Of a stretch of DNA of 64,000 bases, positions 12,701 through 24,664 are shown one piece after another. The notes below the pieces were generated by a model. That model was not told the DNA's origin. It saw nothing but the letters and a program-made list of their open reading frames with translations, and did not search any database. Source of the DNA: Basidiobolus meristosporus CBS 931.73. Lineage: Eukaryota > Basidiobolomycota > Basidiobolomycetes > Basidiobolales > Basidiobolaceae. A program made the translations under genes and the position numbers. Location: the NCBI GenBank assembly GCA_002104905.1, contig MCFE01000022.1:1-64000 (forward strand). Reading direction: 5' to 3'. Within the stretch, counting starts at the first letter, position 1, and every line of letters begins with the position of its first letter.

Positions 12701-15700
12701 TGGTGACCATTCAACACGAGACTTCAGTCGATGTAACAATCACTGAACCGACTGTTACTGTAACTAAACCCACAGTAGCTTATACGCACTCGATTACGTC
12801 CGAAGAACTCAAGAAGGTGACTATTCGACACCGTAAGTCGATTGATGTTACCGTGACTGAGTCAACTCTGACATACATACATTCGGTAACCGAAAAACCT
12901 CCTAGAAAAGTGACGATTCAACCGGATACTTCAGCCGACGTGACAGTTACCGAACCAACTCTCACAGTAACTATACCTACGATAACCTTCAACTACTCAG
13001 TTACAAAGGGGGTTTCAAAAGAAGTCACAATTCAACATGAAACAATTGTAGAAACCACTGTTGCTAAGCTAACAGTAACTATCCCTAAGCCAACAGTAAC
13101 CTATAGGCACTATGTAACTGAAAGGTCACTGAACGAGCTGACCACCCGACACAAGTTTTCAGGCAGTTTAACAATTACCAAGCCTACAGTAACCTATAAG
13201 CACTCTGACAAGAAGGATATCTCAAAGCAGGCGACCATTCAGCGGCTTAAATCCATTGATACAACTGTAACTGAACTTACAGCAACCATCACAGAACCAA
13301 CAGTAACCTATAAGAATACTAATACCGAAAAAAAGTCCAGCAACGTAACAATCCGACGTAGAACTTCAGTCGATATAACAATCGTGGAACCGACAGTGAC
13401 TATAACGGAATACGGGGGCTCAGTCCGTACTATTGTTGACCGAACTATCACCGTTCAGCCTACTGTTTCTGTCCAAAGTACTACTCACACCGTTACCATT
13501 ACCAAGACTGATGGCAAGATTCACACTATCGTTGATGGCACCGTCACTGCGCATCCTTCTGTTTCTGTTGAGAGCAGTGCTCGCACCGTTGCCGCTACCG
13601 AGACTGATGGCAAGATTCACACTGTCGTTGATGGCACTATCACTGTGCATCCTACTGTTGCTGTCGAAAGCAGTGCTCGCATCGTTACCATTACCGAGAC
13701 TGATGGCAAGGTTCACACTATCGTTGATGGCACCGTCACTGCGCATCCTTCTGTTTCTGTCGAGAGCAGTGCTCGCACCGTTGCCGCTACCGAGACTGAT
13801 GGCAAGATTCACACTGTCGTTGATGGCACTATCACTGTGCATCCTACTGTTGCTGTCGAAAGCAGTGCTCGCATCGTTACCATTACCGAGACTGATGGCA
13901 AGGTTCACACTATCGTTGATGGCACCGTCACTGCGCATCCTTCTGTTTCTGTCGAGAGCAGTGCTCGCACCGTTGCCGTTACCAAGACTGATGGCAAGAT
14001 TCACACTGTCGTTGACCGCACTGTCACTATTCAGCCCACTGTTTCTGTCGAAAGCGTTGCTCACGTTGCTATGATTACCGAGACTGATGGCAAGATTCAC
14101 ACTGTCGTTGATGGCACTATCACTGTGCATCCTACAGTTGCTGTCGAAAACAGTGCTCGCACCGTTACCATTACCGAGACTGATGGCAAGGTTCACACTG
14201 TCATTGACCGCACTGTCACTGTTCAGCCCACCGTTTCTGTCGAAAGTGGTTCTCACATTGTTACGATTACTGAGACCGATGGCAAGATTCACACTGTCAC
14301 TGTGCAACCTACTGTTTCTGTCGAAAGCAGTGCTCGCACCGTTACGATTACCGAGACTGATGGCAAGATTCACACTGTTGTTGATGGCACTATTACTGTG
14401 CATCCTACTGTTTCTGTCGATAGTGGTGTTCACATTGTTACAAGTACCGAGACTGATGACAATGTTCACACTGTCATTGGCCGCACTACCACCGTTCAGC
14501 CCACTGCTTCTGTCGAAAGTGGTGCTCACATCAATACCATTACTGAGACTGATGGCAAGATTCATACTGTCGTTGGCCGCACTGCTACTGTTCAGCCCAC
14601 CGTTTCTGTCGAAAGCGGTGCTCACACTGTTTTCATTACCGAGACTGATGGCAAGGTTCACACTGTCATTGACCGCACTGTCACTGTTCAGCCTACTGTT
14701 TCTGTCGAAAGTGGTACTCACATTGTTACGATTACCGAGACTGATGGCAAGATTCACACTGTCATTGACCGCACTGTTACTGTGCAACCTACTGTTTCTG
14801 TTGAGAGCAGTGCTCGCACCGTCACCATTACCGAGACTGATGGCAAGATTCACACTATCGTTGATAGCACCGTCACTGTGCATCCTTCTGTTTCTGTCGA
14901 GAGCAGTGCTCGCACCGTTGCCGTTACCAAGACTGATGGCAAGGTTCACACTGTCATTGACCGTACTATCACCGTTCAGCCCACTGTTTCCGTCGAAAGC
15001 GGTGCTCGCACCGTTATTATTACTGAGACTGATGGAAAGGGTCACACTGTCGCTGATCGTACTGTCATCGTGCAGCCTGCTGTTTCTGTCGAGAGCGGTG
15101 CTCACACCGTTTCCATTACCGGAACTTATGGTAAGGTTCACACTGTCGTTGACCGCACTGTCACTGTGCAGTCTACTGTTTCCGTCGAAAGCAGTGCTCG
15201 CACGGTAATCACAACCGAAATTGATGGAAAGGTTGTTGACCGCAATGCCACTGTTGAGCCCACAATGTCAATTGAAAGCGGCGATCGCACTGTTACTGTT
15301 ACTGAGACAGTTGGCAAGGCTCACACTGATCGTACCGTTACTGTTCAGCCTACTATGTCTATTGAAAAGGGCACTAGTTCTGTTACTATTACTGCGGCTG
15401 ATGGCATAGCACCTACTGCGATTGACCGCAGTGTGACTCTCAGGCCTATGTCTGTCGAATGTGGCGCTCGCACTGTTACTGTTACTGTTATTGAGACTGA
15501 TGTCAAGACTCTCACTATCGCTGATCAACCCTACGTATCCATGGAAACTGGAGCCTACACCGTCACTATTACTGAGACTAATGGCAAGGCTCGCGCTGTC
15601 ATTGTGCAGCCCACTGTATCAGTCGAAAGCGCTCTCTGTACTGTTACCGTTACCGAGACTGATGGTAATGGTCAAACTGTCAATGACCGCACTATTAGTA

Positions 15701-16517
15701 TCGAACCCACGGCTTCTGCTGAAGCAGGTGCTCCCAATGTAACTGTCACTGATATTGATGATGAGATTCACACCGTCATTGTGCAGCCTACTGCTTCATT
15801 TGGAAGTGGTGCGCGCATTGTTACTGTAACAGAGGCCAACGGCAATCTTCATACTATTATTGACCGCACCGTCACTGTCCAACCTACTATTTCTGTCGGA
15901 AGTGGTGCTTATACCTTTAGTGTTACCGACACTAACGGCAAGACTCACGCTGTTATTGACCGCACTGCTACTGCACAGTCTACTGTATCGGCTGGAAGCG
16001 GTGTTCATTCTGTTGCTGTTACCGAAACTAATGGCAATGCTCGTGACGTTACCGCTCAGCCTACTATTTCCATAAAAGGAGGTGCTCATGCAGTTTCCAG
16101 AGTTACTACCAAATCTGCCACGACAAGCGGTAAGCACATTTTACAAGGCTCAATCCTCACAGCCCTCTGACATAATAATTATTCTTAGATCTCCCAGTTT
16201 CCTCCGATACCACATGTGCTCCTGGATGTGCTACTACTACTCTGGCTGTTTCTGTAACTGATATCAATCCGGTTACAGTTACGGCTATTCAAACTGTTAC
16301 TTTACACAACGTTCATACCGTCACTGTTACCCGGGCTGAGAAACAAGTGAAGACCACTCAACGTGGGGTGTGCACCGATGGCCAATATAGTTGTCTAGAA
16401 TCTGGTACTTCACCAGTCTTTTTCGTCTGCGTCAATGGACGTCTGATTCAGAACCATTGTGCTAGTGACACAGTTTGCAAAACTCTTGGTCAATCTATTA
16501 TTTGTGACTGGGAATGA
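3756..16517 (+). CDS. Giant secreted repeat protein with terminal CBM19-like cysteine modules
   Basis: Three exons: 3756-5000, 5060-16129 and 16189-16517, with two 59-nt GT-AG introns in phases 0 and 1. The product would be about 4,200 residues. It has a signal peptide (residues 1 to ~22), then five cysteine-rich modules in exon 1 and two at the start of exon 2. These have the CBM19-like spacing C..C..C-NGxW..C..G..C. Four successive tandem-repeat blocks follow, then a final cysteine module in exon 3 ending CDWE. CBM19 modules bind chitin in fungal chitinases, so a cell-wall or extracellular-matrix location is likely. No catalytic domain and no GPI signal are seen. Exon 2 is interrupted by five single-base indels between about 7670 and 8955; they are either sequencing errors in a repeat or recent pseudogenisation. 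The 7.1 kb downstream of them is open. Confidence 0.8.
5690..10205 (+). repeat. Repeat block 1: ~30-residue Ser/Lys/Glu/His units
   Basis: The coding tandem array has units of about 90 bp, made of two ~15-residue halves of the type EKHTSSAHHEKSKEP and VKPTSSEAQEKSTAS. Longer higher-order duplications exist: a segment of about 175 bp at 8782-8958 recurs almost unchanged at 9454-9628, with a related copy near 7530-7690. The array is hydrophilic and rich in potential O-glycosylation sites. Confidence 0.85.
10206..12080 (+). repeat. Repeat block 2: ~16-residue His-rich units
   Basis: The coding array has 48-bp units of the type KPHSSEHHRTDSKETE, and the copies are diverged. Histidine pairs recur in nearly every unit, which makes the segment strongly His-rich; metal or pH responsiveness is a possible but untested consequence. 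Confidence 0.8.
12085..13420 (+). repeat. Repeat block 3: Thr/Val units (VTVTEPTVTYKHS type)
   Basis: The coding array has degenerate units of about 35-38 residues built on VTVTEPTVTYKHSVT. A 228-bp (76-residue) double unit is duplicated almost exactly, with equivalent points at 12291 and 12519. Beta-strand-like Thr/Val alternation is typical of fungal cell-wall adhesin stalks. Confidence 0.8.
13420..16080 (+). repeat. Repeat block 4: 32-residue TITETDGKIHTVVD units
   Basis: The coding array has 96-bp units of the type SARTVTITETDGKIHTVVDG followed by TITVHPTVAVES. A 192-bp two-unit block near 13549 recurs almost identically at 13741, so expansion is recent. Units degrade toward the 3' end. 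The minus strand is also open for 573 codons here, an artefact of the repeat. Confidence 0.85.
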
Positions 16518-16627
16518 TTCCCATAAACGTTTAGTCAACGTTTGTTCGTACCCTACAAATAGACTGCCAACCTGGTTGACAATTCAGCTATTCAATAGCC
16601 AATAGACCGAAAACCTATTCTTTATTA

Positions 16628-16633
16628 AATAAA
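16628..16633 (+). terminator. Poly(A) signal of giant repeat gene
   Basis: AATAAA lies 111 nt downstream of the TGA at 16515-16517. Confidence 0.5.
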
Positions 16634-18562
16634 CTGAAGCCGTATGAATTTTCTTCACACTACAAAGTAATTGCATAGTATATCTAGACAATTGGGGCAT
16701 TGGAATCCTAAACACAAGCCTGTTGCACAATTTCTTATTCTATCACAGATATATTACTAATGGTTATAAATGGAAAACCACCTAACTCTTGGGCCAATGT
16801 CCTCTATATGGAGTAAACAATTCTAATACTCAAATTCAGCAGAAGTATCTATTGGGATGCATATGGCTGAAATCATGCAGCTTTCTGCACAGAGCTCTGG
16901 ACCTCCAACTACGGCTTTTTAAGGAATGCTCAGCAGCGTGCGTTGGTGGCACCGGTGGCTGTGGGCATTTGCTTTGCTGCCCTGAGTATAGAAGTAGCAT
17001 GCTTGGAATCAATATCGCTTTTGGTTGCCATTCTGTGGGTGCTATTTGTGGTAGGTCCAGGGGTAATTGAAGTATATATTGAGGGTGCAGGTGGCTGTGA
17101 GAAATCACTCTGCTGGCCTGAATGCGTGGGTGCCACTAAATAGCAGACACACCTCAATCCAAGTATGCACTAACCTATACAAGTCCCTTCACTATATATT
17201 AACAATGGTCCCAACACTACACTCTACAAATATAATCATTAACATGCACCATTCAACAAGTGTTGTCACCTTAACATCCTTCATGCATCCCTTTGATGAT
17301 AACCTTTTGGATCTATACCATTGTGAGCTCACAGGTTCCCATATATTCTGGTCTTCTGCCAGCAGAGCAAAGTCTAGCACTTTATCTGCCTGTCATTGCA
17401 ATAAGTTCACTTTCTTTGATACTGTACTTGAAAAAGTGTGGCAGCCTCTTGGTATGCAAACTCCTGTTTTAAGATCTCACCACCAATTTTGATCAATGTT
17501 AGACATCTTGACATTAGTACTTTCCTCATCAGTGGGATTTTCACTCTGCTTGCATTGGAGGATGTGGAGGATGTGTGACAAGAAGTGCCTCTCTCTAAAA
17601 GCCATCAGCCTCTTTGAAGAACTCTTTCACTGGCTGCACTTTGGTCACTTGTGAAAACAGCAATTGTCTAGTTGGTAGTTGCTCCTGGCTATTATGAGAC
17701 TCAGACTGACCTTGGCTGACAGCACTAGTTGCTACAAATTGCAGCTTTTGTCTTATGTTTTTCTGTCATTGCTTTTGGTGAACTCTCTTTCAATTGCTTT
17801 TACCTCTACTACTGCCAGGACCTTCACTGCTAATCAGACATTGTGACTCTTGTTTTAGACTGTTTACTCCTTGATATATTGTAGCTAAGCCGTGGTTTCT
17901 GGCTGCTTTTCTCTTGCTAGCACTCTTCCCACCACCTGACACTTCCTTGCTTTTTGCTTAGAGCTCTCTGCATTAAGTGTGATAGGTTCTTGAGGTACCT
18001 ACTACTTTCCTGCTGTGGTACTCTTTCTCATGTGTTTCTCATAGCTTCAAGTATGCTTAAATACATCTGAGCTCACTGATAATGTCCTAAAATCTACTTG
18101 CTTGTTTTAGTGCAGGATGTTGCAGATGGAACAGACCATGTACAGCCTGCCAGGCTTTTAGTTCATGAGGGCCCCAAGGTGTACTGGCTTCTGGATGATT
18201 GTACACTAGAGTGCTAATGGTTTCTTGCATGTTAGCCCACCCATCATCACTGCACTCAAGAGCATCTTCAGTCTTCATGTTCCCTGGTTCTTGGGCTGTA
18301 GTATATGTTGAAGTCTCTCCCATCCATGCTTTTTTAGGTATTCCTGTAGGCTTAATTATTGGATACTATTATTGTATCTCACAATCTGCACACTGCTCCC
18401 ATGTAGTCATATTGTGCTATGGCTTAATCCTGGTCTGTTTTGTGGAGCTGATTAAATTTCTTGGTTGCATCAATGACATTGAATTTTCTACTAGGGATAT
18501 TGATTGCTCTCTGTGCATTATCAACCCATCCTGTCTCTTTAGTAATTTCTGCCTCTTTAGAC
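16634..18562. other. Gene-poor stretch with a possible minus-strand relic
   Basis: No intact gene is seen. Between about 16920 and 17140 a segment containing GGTGGCTGTG..GCTG.CCTGA occurs twice, as a degenerate local duplication. On the minus strand from 18323 to about 17570 a broken frame reads as plausible protein; its first open stretch, 18087-18323, has 78 codons. It is interrupted by several stops and may be a decayed transposon gene. No family was recognised. Confidence 0.35.
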
Positions 18563-18915
18563 TGTTATATCTATTGTGAATTTTTTAATTACACCTATAT
18601 ACTCATTGAGCTTAGTCACTTAGATCTTGTCTACAAATCTTGGAAAACTTGGATCAAATTCCTTATTGGAATTTACTTGGAGTACTTTTACCAAATCATC
18701 AAGTACCCAGAGCATAAATTTTTCAAAGTTGTCCAAACAGCCTCCAACTTGACACACATACTGTTGTGACCTTCCTCAAAATATTTTATGTGTTTTTTCT
18801 GCCAAATCTATGCCAAGATATGAATACTGCTTTACATTCAGTATATAATCAAGTGAAAACAGCATTGTCTCTTTCTCCTCCCAGTCACTTCCTATATCTC
18901 CAAGCTCTTATAGCA
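18563..18915 (+). repeat. Left LTR of Copia copy A
   Basis: The sequence starts TGTTAT and aligns along its length with the two copy-B LTRs at 21112 and 24665, but it is more diverged and slightly longer (353 bp). It ends just before TGTAATGAGCCCC, which corresponds to GGTTATGAGCCC after the copy-B LTR. Confidence 0.65.
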
Positions 18916-19891
18916 TGTAATGAGCCCCTTGCTGTCTCTCTCTGCAATGGCTAATACTGTTAGTACTGGAATCTTTCCCTCCATTCAAAAGTTGGATTGA
19001 TCAAACTACAAAGTTCAGAAGGTGAAGATGAAGATGTTGCTGCAGGAAAGAAGCCTTTAGTATATTGTCATGAGAGAATAATCCCCCCCCCCTCAAGCAA
19101 CAGGTGAAGAAATCTTAAAGTACCCAAAGAAAGAAGAAATTTCCTTTATTGCATTTGCATTAATGGTAAAGACAACTTGCTGATTCAATGTTGTAGAACA
19201 AAAATGGTAAAAAATGCTGGGAAGACACCTCTCAGTCATTTTCAGTGTCTAAGAAGATGTATATTATACAGAATCTCTTAGTACACAGATTTTCCTAGGA
19301 GAAGAAATGAAAATCTAATTAACCAGATACCTCTGTTAGTAGATGAGATGAATCAGCAAGTATACACACCACTTATGAAGATGTGACAGTTACTCTCTTG
19401 TATAGCCTGAAAGACAAGCATCAGGGCCTTGTATCTGCCTTAGGGTCCAGTAGTGCAGATCTGAGCTTATGTCACATATATGGAAGGCTACTAGCTGAAG
19501 AATTAAGAAATTGAAGCACCCATTTAAAGGAAACAGAAAATGCCTTGTGAGCAATGCTAACCACCAAATAAGGTAGCCAAGACCCTCTAAAGCCAACATC
19601 AATCTTTCTTACAGCTACTGAAAATGGAAAGGGCTCACATCAGAGCAGTGCATAAAATGACAGCTAATGTGCAAAAAAGTTTAAATATAGAATTGCTGCA
19701 ACCACTAAAGATAAAATATTTGCATCTGCACCTAATATGACCCTAAACAGGAATTCTTGGATGTGGTACATTACTTCTGGAGCATCTCAACACCTTATGC
19801 ACCAAAAGAACTTTTACCTAATTTGAAAAAATACCAATCAAGAAAGTTTTTATGGGAAGCAACAAAATACTTGATGCAGTTTAATAGGCAG

Positions 19892-20585
19892 TGTTGTGCA
19901 TCAACATTTAAAACTTAGCCAATTTTACTCCGTTTGAAAATCTAGTACCCTAACTGCTTTTCCTAACCCAAACATAACAAATCCCAGTTACAGTTTATTT
20001 TATCCCACCTCAGAGTCTATTTTTAGCTATCACACCTGATCTATTTTCAAATGGTCATTACGTTATCAACCTATCTGCCAAGCCTTCCCAGGTGATTAGT
20101 CATCTGAGATCTATCCAACCACTGTGCAGTTGCCAAGACATCAGTTGGTTGATGATGTAATTTTCATTTATCTTATGCACCTATGAACACCTGAATTGAT
20201 TTCAATCAATCCAGTCCCTTGGTGCTTACTAATTCAACTTGATCAGAAAAGTATAAATAAAGTTTACTGAACCTTTTGGTTTAGTGTGTGTCTCAACAAA
20301 ATTAAGATTCTGTCTCAGCAAAAATAAGAATCCAACAATTCAGTTCTAGTTTCTATCCAAGCCTAGTATATCTAGCACTCCAAAGAACACCAAGCCTAGC
20401 CTGCCTAGCAAACAAATATCATTGTCTTTATAGCCAACCCAGCTATATCCAAGACCAATATTAGATCAGAATCTTTCTGCTAATATTTCCACCACTCTGA
20501 CAATTCTAAGATTCTGCACTTAATTGTCCCTTTGGTTCAGTTAAGCCATTCAAGAGCTTTATTACACTTTCTCTTGGATACAACA
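19892..20585 (+). mobile_element. Solo LTR (694 bp) nested in Copia copy A
   Basis: The element begins TGTTGTGC and ends GGATACAACA, giving TGTTG...CAACA inverted termini. It is flanked by a perfect 5-bp target duplication, GGCAG, at 19887-19891 and 20586-20590. Copia coding similarity stops at its left edge and resumes after its right edge. An internal TATAAATAAAG lies near 20261. It carries no internal genes, so it is a solo LTR left by recombination. A truncated inverted relative is at 395-730. Confidence 0.85.
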
Positions 20586-21111
20586 GGCAGCTATCCAAGT
20601 AAACCTTATAAGTAATGAAGGAAGCAACATGCTTACCTTCAAAAAAGTACTCTATCTACCAGAAATAGGCAGAAACCTATAATCAGTATACAAGGCCACT
20701 GCAGAAGGATTTAGTTACAGTTTGATAGCTCTGCATGCAGGATCACTGATCAAAATAGCACCCATATTGCCCCAGGTAGAAGAGATGAGAATCTATTCAA
20801 TCTAACTCATATTCCATCATAGGAGGAAGCCAATGTAAGTAACTTAAATGAAGAGACATCAATGCTTTGGCACCGGAGACTTGGACATATCAATTTGGTT
20901 ATTTGAGCAAAATGATCAAAAATTGACTAATTTACTGAATACATGGATATCCCAGCTAATATGGGGCACTGTGAAGCCTGCATATATGGGAAATAAGCCA
21001 GATAACCATTCAAGAGCTTGGGGCCAATCAAAACTAAGAGAAAGTCAGGTCTAATCTACTAAGATCTATGTGGACCTATGCAAGATTTGTCCTCAAGTGC
21101 AAAGCAATTAC

Positions 21112-21443
21112 TGTAGTAAAAGTTTGTAATTCAACCTAAATACTCACCTAACTCAGTCACTTAGATCATTACCTACAAAATCCTAGTGAATACTGACCAA
21201 ATTCCTTGTCAGGATTTACTTAGAATATTTACCCAGAACATGAAAATTCTCAAAGTTGTCCAAAAGCCCCAAACTTTGTACACATGTTCGTGGGACCTCC
21301 CTTAACCTATTCTATGTGCTTGTTATGCCAAGACCAGGTAAAAGCATAAATACTACTTTTACATTCACTACATCATTAGGTGAAAGCCACTTAATCTACT
21401 TGTTCTCCCAATCACTTCCAATATCTCCAAGACTCCTACAACA
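21112..21443 (+). repeat. Left LTR of Copia copy B
   Basis: The LTR is 332 bp, starts TGTAG and ends CAACA. It is followed directly by GGTTATGAGCCC, a likely tRNA primer-binding site. Identity to the right LTR is roughly 88% by eye, so the insertion is not recent. Confidence 0.85.
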
Positions 21444-22222
21444 GGTTATGAGCCCAAAGCTGTCACTCTTTGCAATGTCTACTACTGCTATTACTGGAAT
21501 CTTTTCCTCTGCTGAAAAGGCCACAGCAGAGGCACTCAGTTTCAGCTTTGACAATTCTGGATATAGGATCACTGATCCAAATGGTGCTCATATTGCTTTG
21601 GGTATCAGAGATGAGAGCCTATACTGGTTGACTTATATTCCAACATATCTGGAAGCCAACATAAGTAACTTCAATGAAGAAACACTAATGCTTTGGCACA
21701 GGAGATTTGGACACCTCAATTTTGATTATTTGTGCAAAATGATCAAAGATCAGCTAATTTCTGGAGTAAAAATTGATTCCCCAGCTAATTTGAAGCACTG
21801 TGAAGCCTGCATATATGGGAACCAAGCCAGACAACTGTTCAAGAGCTCTGGGTTAATCAAAACTAGCAAAAAAATCAAGAAAGTATGCTCTGGCAATGGG
21901 GGAAAATATACCTCAAAACTCTTCATCCACTTCTGCAAAATTCATGGGATAAAGCAAGAGATTACTGTACAATACTCTGCATTGCAAAATGGAGTGGCAG
22001 AATATCCAAACAGATCAATAATGGATATGGCAAGATCTATGATCCATGATCAAATATTATCATTTGATTTTTGGGCAGAATTGGTTGCTGCAGCTGTATA
22101 TCTCAAAAATAGGAGTGACAGCAGAATACTCTGAGATTCCACTCCATTTGAAGCATGGTATGGATACAGATCAAGTGCAGAACATCTAAGAAAATTTAGG
22201 TGTACAGCATTTGCCAAGAAAC

Positions 22223-22743
22223 TGTTATGAATAGACACAAGGCAGGAGGAAAAGCTAGGCACGGCAGGAAAGGACTTAGGTGTGGACCATCAAGGCAAGG
22301 CAGGATTCAAGGCAAGGCTGTTTATTCAAGACCTGTGTTTATCAGACTGAGGAATACTTAAGGGGGGATAGGACTATATATACTTTTTGGCTATACTGAT
22401 GCCAAGAGATATTAGCTAATACTAATGGGGTTGTGGGGTGAGGCACAGCAATGGTGCTGGGGGTAATGACATAGATGACACGGCACTGAGACAGGATGGG
22501 GAAATGGATTGGGTCACCTGATCATGTGACTAAGTCATGTGACCTGGTATTTCCATATATGGTACTGGACTATAAAAAATACGATGGAAAGCTTCCATGG
22601 AATGTTCCATTGTGTAACAATGGTTTGGAATGTTCAGGAACTTTCTGGAAGGTGGTAGAAGGTTCCAGAAGGAATCTCTTAGAAATTGAGCTAGGAAGCT
22701 GAAACTTGGCATGGGTGTTCATGGTTGTCATGTGATCATGACA
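22223..22743 (+). mobile_element. Solo LTR (521 bp) nested in Copia copy B
   Basis: The element begins TGTTATGAATAGACACAAGG and ends GATCATGACA. A perfect 5-bp target duplication, GAAAC, lies at 22218-22222 and 22744-22748. The Copia integrase frame is interrupted at FAKKL and resumes immediately after the duplication, which fixes both edges. It is a different family from the 694-bp solo LTR, and no internal coding region remains. Confidence 0.88.
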
Positions 22744-24664
22744 GAAACTGTCCAGAAATCAATCAAATTTTGAGCCAAAAAGTGTAAAATGCGTATTTTT
22801 GGGCTACTGCAATGAGAGTAAGGCATACAGAATTTGCAATACTAAAGCAAAGAAGCTGATCAAGTTCCAGGATGTGTTGTTTGATGAAAATTCAAAATTT
22901 TCACAAAAATGACATCAAGTGATGACTAAAATCTGATCTTACACTTTAGAGGACTCCACAACTGTGGTTTAGCCTGAATCAGTGCCCAGGAATATCCCAG
23001 AAGTGATCATTCTAGTATCAAATGCCACGAGATCCAACCAGACAAGAAATAGCCCAAATTACTACATCAATGAGGGTACAAACATAGCCTATGCCTATTC
23101 AGTTCATATTGATGAACCCCAGACTGTAAAAGAGACCCTAAGTAGCCCTCAGACAAAGTTTTGGAGATCTGCAATGACCAAGGAGTATCAGGCCCTGATG
23201 GAAAATCAAACTTGGGACTTAATTGTATTACTAATCAACCAAAAGTTAATTAGATGCAGATGGGTCTTTAGACAAAATACAAGGCTGATGGTACAGCTGA
23301 AAAACACAAAGCAATACTTGTGTTCAAAGGATACTCTCAAACAGAAGTACTTGACTATACTGAGACCTTTGCACTGGTAGCCAAGTTTAATTCCATCAGA
23401 TTAATATTGGCTATTGCAGCCAAATATAAGTTTCTTTTACTTCAAATGGATGTAAAAGCTGCATTGTTGAATGAAGAACTTGATGAGGGCATGTATATGG
23501 ACCACCCTAATGGGTTTGGTGACCAAGATAACCCCAATTTGGTCTGCAAGCTTAAAAAATCCCTAAATGGATGCAAAAAATCACCAGGAGCCTGGAAGTT
23601 TTGAAAGGAGTAATGCTGACTATAGTATATACCATAAGCCTGATAGAGCAAGTCCAGTTCTATTAGCCCTTTATGTGGATGATCTTATTATAGCCACCAA
23701 TAACCTTGATACATTGGAAGAGACTAAATCCAGCCTATTTAAGGAGTTCAAGATGTCCAATCTAGGAGAACTCAGTTCTTACTTAGGGATAAAGTTCTCT
23801 ATAGATAGAAGTACCCAGACTATCACTCTAAGCCAGTCCAAGTATACTCAAGAAATACTAAAGAAGCACCAAATGGAAGACTGTAAACTGGCAGCTACCC
23901 CAATGGAGACAAACCTTAACTTGGTGTAAACTCTACCAAATCAAGAGAGCTTGGTTCCATCTGAGAGCCCTAATTTTCCTTATCAATCTATGATTGACAG
24001 TCTGAAGTATATCATGCTTGGAACATGTCCAGATATCTCATATTCAGTGGGAGTTGTCAGTCAACATAATCAGAATTATGGATCTGATCATATTGCAGCA
24101 GTTAAGCAGATTTTTAGATACCTAAAAGGAACTGCTGATATCTGCTTAAGGTACACCTATATAGATTCAGAACAGGATTTGTGGGATACTCTGATGCTGA
24201 TTGGGGACAAAATTTAGAAGACAGAAGATCCACCACAGGATACACCTTTCTTTGCTGTAAAGGAGCAGTTTCATGGAATTCAAAAAAGCAACCAACCATA
24301 GCTCTTTTCACCACAGAAGCAGAGTATATGGGAGCCTGTGAGACTACAAAAAAAGCAATGTGGTTAAGGAAGCTTTTTCAAGACTTTGGCTTTTGTCAAA
24401 AAAATGCCTATCACTTTATTTCAGGATAATCACAGATGTATACAATTAGGTAGAAATCCAACTTTTCATGCCAGAACTAAGCTCATATATTATAAGACAT
24501 CATCTCATATGTGAAGCTAAAGAGAATAACTTAGGTAGCTTAGTTTACTGTCCTACAGATGAAATGATTGCAGACATATTTACTAAACCATGAACTAGAG
24601 ACAAATTTGAATATCTTAGGCCAAAATTAGGACTAGTCACTATGAGCATTTAGTTGAGTGGGAG

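Larger units (their letters stand above)
18563..21111 (+). mobile_element. Degenerate Copia-type retrotransposon, copy A (truncated)
   Basis: A left LTR (18563-18915) is followed by an ATGAGCCC primer-binding-like site and a decayed internal region. Recognisable pieces are a retropepsin-like SGAS motif near 19775, a gag-pre-integrase segment around 20610-21000 (LYLPE, HCEACIYG-like) and the start of integrase near 21050. All frames carry stops. The element is split by a solo LTR at 19892-20585. It ends where the LTR of copy B begins, so its 3' part was lost or replaced. Confidence 0.75.

Noticed and set aside
13420-15141. 573-codon minus-strand ORF (Asn/Ser-rich) opposite repeat block 4
   Set aside because: The 96-bp repeat unit is a multiple of three, so any stop-free frame repeats indefinitely. 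The plus frame continues the signal-peptide protein into a final cysteine module; the minus frame has no start context or domain.
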